A DNA stretch of 64,000 bases. It comes from Ignavibacterium sp. (GTDB lineage: Bacteria > Bacteroidota > Ignavibacteria > Ignavibacteriales > Ignavibacteriaceae). Both the position numbers and the translations under genes were made by a program. Location of the stretch: assembly GCF_025998815.1 (NCBI RefSeq), contig NZ_AP026678.1, positions 2,108,001 through 2,172,000 of the forward strand, given 5' to 3'. The notes beneath the pieces were generated by a model. The model was given only the letters and a program-made list of their open reading frames with translations. It did no database searches and was not told where the DNA came from. This document shows, one piece after another, positions 63,144 to 64,000 of the stretch; the stretch's first letter is position 1, and each line of letters begins with the position of its first letter.

Positions 63144-64000
63144 TTACTTTCTTTTATGCACAACCAGATTATAAGCAAACATCATTGCCGCTGCTGCAAC
63201 TCCAACCAAACCGATAATCAGGAAAACCATTTCGGGTTTACCGACTTCTTTTGTTCCGAAAGTATGATACAGCCATCCGCCAAAAGTACCACCTAAAAGC
63301 CAGGCAATTGCGATAGGAAGAAAAGCAAAGCCCTGAAATAATGCTGCTTGTCCTTTGGGTGCAAGGTCAGCAAGATATTCATAGAATCTTGGAGCTTGTG
63401 TTTGTTCGCCTACTGAGAAGATAAAAATTGTTGCAATGATAAATCCAAGTCCAACAATTGTTCCTGCTAAGGTAACAAAGTAAAGAAGAAACCAGCTAAG
63501 AGCAGCAAACACAAAACCAATCATAATTGCTGTTGGTGTTGGGATATTTTTAGTTAATCTGTTAATGGGAATTTGAAGCAGTATAATTGTCCAGGCACCG
63601 GTTGACAAAACTAATTCAATTGGTGCTTCGGGTGAGATATAATCTGAAATGTAAAATGGAATTACGATAAAGAATTCCCAGAATACAATCCAATACAAAG
63701 CAAAGATGAGAAGGAAAACCATAAACCTGATGTTCTTTACAACAGTCCAGAGATTTTTAACAACCTGAAGGAGCGAATCCCTTTCTTCATTAAGTTTTGC
63801 TTCCGGCTCTTTGAAAATAAATATTGTAACCAGAAACATTAACGCACAGCTTATTGCCGAAACCATATAAACAAATTCAATTCCGAATGAATCACGAACG
63901 AGATAAGCTAAGAATGGTCCTATTGCAGCACCCATATTTACAAGCCAGTAATAAATTGCATAACCAAGAGATTTTGTTTCCGGAGTGGTAGTTAATGCAA
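63144..64000 (-). CDS. MFS transporter, 5' part outside window
   Basis: The frame continues without a stop to the window edge, so the N-terminal part lies outside; an internal Met at 63935 is not the start. The visible 285 codons begin with LTTTPETKSLGYAIYYWLVN and MGAAIGPFLAYLVRDSFG, a conserved MFS helix pair, followed by at least seven more hydrophobic helices. The end LVVHKRK is basic. It resembles multidrug or peptide-type MFS carriers; the substrate cannot be told. Confidence 0.8.
   Translation of the reverse strand, partial: ALTTTPETKSLGYAIYYWLVNMGAAIGPFLAYLVRDSFGIEFVYMVSAISCALMFLVTIFIFKEPEAKLNEERDSLLQVVKNLWTVVKNIRFMVFLLIFALYWIVFWEFFIVIPFYISDYISPEAPIELVLSTGAWTIILLQIPINRLTKNIPTPTAIMIGFVFAALSWFLLYFVTLAGTIVGLGFIIATIFIFSVGEQTQAPRFYEYLADLAPKGQAALFQGFAFLPIAIAWLLGGTFGGWLYHTFGTKEVGKPEMVFLIIGLVGVAAAAMMFAYNLVVHKRK

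Noticed and set aside
62975-63217. 80-codon plus-strand frame near the right end
   Set aside because: It overlaps the end of the MFS gene on the other strand, has no ribosome binding site, and its composition is not protein-like.
1-64000. tRNA, rRNA, transposase or phage genes
   Set aside because: None was recognised; the only mobile-like feature is the repeat-bracketed GxxExxY pseudogene.

Overview
The window is AT-rich and densely coded. It looks like a member of the Ignavibacteria (Chlorobi/Bacteroidetes side of the tree). The evidence is two proteins ending in type IX secretion (T9SS) sorting domains of the YQNYPNPFNPST type, a bacterial GGGPS/PcrB-type prenyltransferase, FecR-like and lamin-tail proteins, and a type II-C CRISPR repeat and tracrRNA of Bacteroidetes style. 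No tRNA or rRNA gene was seen. This placement is inferred from gene content, not from a marker-gene tree.

Layout. 1-8.5 kb: a 23S rRNA methyltransferase running off the left edge, a second methyltransferase, two S9-type hydrolases, a NUDIX hydrolase, GGGPS and GmhA. 8.7-15.1 kb: a pyruvate dehydrogenase cluster (E1, E2, E3) interrupted between E1 and E2 by a broken GxxExxY gene set in CACAGAG-rich inverted repeats. 15-27 kb: an ECF sigma factor fused through a membrane anchor to a FecR-like domain, a YyaL-type thioredoxin protein, a membrane cytochrome c, a relic of a T9SS tail, an SppA protease fused to an outer-membrane-like domain, an MlaF-like ATPase, CBS and DUF2721 proteins, and an outer-membrane protein with one haem c site. 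27-37 kb: a 1559-residue modular lamin-tail protein, an SDR, sigma-54, and HslVU. 37-47 kb: two T9SS cargo genes sharing a near-identical C-terminal cassette, ferrochelatase, CorA, a glycine-riboswitch-like leader in front of a FAD reductase, zinc-ribbon and NifX-like cluster, dCMP deaminase, and an EamA transporter without a normal start codon. 47-49.5 kb: a META lipoprotein, thioredoxin, and a rhodanese/DUF6132/DUF302 cluster.

49.5-57.4 kb holds a complete type II-C CRISPR-Cas9 locus: a tracrRNA on the minus strand, then cas9, cas1 and cas2 on the plus strand (4-nt overlaps), a terminator, a short leader and an array of 24 full 46-bp repeats plus one half repeat. The tracrRNA is complementary to the repeat read on the minus strand, so crRNAs should be made leftward, against the cas operon. 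Two spacers are homologous to each other with codon-like differences. The leader carries inverted pieces of the repeat. The region upstream of the tracrRNA carries an 11-bp tandem repeat and a palindrome. 57.5-64 kb: a TolC/RND/adaptor efflux operon on the minus strand and an MFS transporter running off the right edge.

The most unusual items are the CRISPR locus with its paired spacers and leader structure, the riboswitch-like leader, the sigma-FecR fusion and the barrel-SppA fusion.
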